DNA of 5,649 nt, from contig WJKD01000127.1 in NCBI GenBank assembly GCA_014729315.1, forward strand, positions 1 through 5,649, in the 5' to 3' direction. The translations under genes and the position numbers were made by a program. The DNA is from Promethearchaeota archaeon (lineage in GTDB: Archaea; Asgardarchaeota; Lokiarchaeia; Sigynarchaeales; SOKP01). This document shows, in pieces, positions 5,546 through 5,649 of the stretch; within the stretch, counting starts at the first letter, position 1; each line of letters opens with the position of its first letter. The notes under the pieces are model-generated. The model did no database searches and was not told the origin of the DNA. It saw only the letters and a list, made by a program, of their open reading frames with translations.

Positions 5546-5614
5546 ACCTTTGACCAGACTCGGTAACCCCTCCAACGCAAGACCTCTAAAATCGTGCCCG
5601 TCTGGTAAGCACCA

Positions 5615-5631
5615 TTTTATTTTTAAATATG
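5615..5631 (-). promoter_or_regulatory. TATA-like promoter of tRNA-Leu
   Basis: The minus strand reads CATATTTAAAAATAAAA here, about 50 bases before the tRNA 5' end at 5573. Transcription would start near 5600 and leave a 5' leader of about 25 bases for RNase P to remove. AGAGGT (5632-5637) and ACCTCT (5582-5587) flank the box as a 6-bp inverted repeat, and TGGT-AAGC-ACCA (5603-5614) can form a small hairpin in the leader. Confidence 0.5.
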
Positions 5632-5649
5632 AGAGGTGTTATTTAGCAA

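Larger units (their letters stand above)
5419..5573 (-). tRNA. tRNA-Leu(UAA) with two non-canonical introns
   Basis: Read on the minus strand, the acceptor stem GGAGGGG (5573-5567) pairs with CCCCTCC (5426-5420), and A73 is at 5419. The D-arm is ACC...GGT with the G18-G19 pair in a C-T-G-G-T-C loop. The anticodon arm is CTGGA-CTTAAGA-TCCAG (5505-5489), giving anticodon TAA at 5498-5496, so it decodes UUA leucine. The T-arm is GTGGG-TTCGAAT-CCCAT. A long variable arm is expected for leucine, and TGGC-ATAG-GCCA supplies it. No CCA is encoded: ACCT follows the acceptor stem. The gene spans 155 bases against about 86 for a mature tRNA-Leu. The excess is a 39-base insert at position 25/26 and about 30 bases in the variable arm. 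The canonical intron site 37/38 is uninterrupted. A T-tract follows and a TATA-like box precedes. Confidence 0.93.

Noticed and set aside
5574..5649. A second tRNA or small RNA upstream of tRNA-Leu
   Set aside because: The short hairpin TGGT-AAGC-ACCA and the GTGC/GCAC pairs do not build a cloverleaf or a box C/D or H/ACA element. The stretch is better explained as tRNA leader and promoter.

Overview
The window looks like a piece of an AT-rich archaeal chromosome. Three things point that way: a small HTH plus zinc-ribbon regulator of a type known from archaea (COG3357-like), TATA-like boxes with very short leaders before most genes, and a tRNA-Leu gene with no encoded CCA that is interrupted at two non-canonical places. 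An Asgard (Lokiarchaeia-like) or related mesophilic lineage is my guess from overall style. No marker gene here settles it.

Layout. Bases 1-221 hold no gene, only a small hairpin and a T-tract terminator for the first gene. On the minus strand there follow a DUF599-type four-helix membrane protein (222-845), a TauE/SafE-type permease (1033-1839) and the HTH/zinc-ribbon regulator (2142-2456). The gaps between them are 187 and 302 bases, so they are probably separate units. The regulator is divergent from a plus-strand GPH-family (MelB-like) sugar/cation symporter (2677-4095). The 220-base shared intergenic region carries an inverted AGATCTC pair and the same AAGGGGATA leader element in front of both genes. 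Convergent with the symporter is a creatininase-family amidohydrolase (4199-5131, minus). The right end holds a minus-strand tRNA-Leu(UAA) gene of 155 bases (5419-5573) with its own TATA-like box and T-tract.

How the genes may work together. The most economical reading is that the regulator controls itself and the divergent symporter, and that the creatininase-family hydrolase may act on something the symporter brings in. Both links rest on position only. The TauE and DUF599 proteins are unrelated membrane functions.

The strongest unusual signal is the tRNA. Removing a 39-base insert between D-stem and anticodon stem and about 30 bases from the variable arm gives an 86-base, canonical tRNA-Leu(UAA), while the usual archaeal intron site (37/38) is uninterrupted. 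The second point of interest is that the symporter lacks three of the MelB aspartates that bind sugar or sodium. I see no CRISPR array, insertion sequence, defence island or riboswitch.
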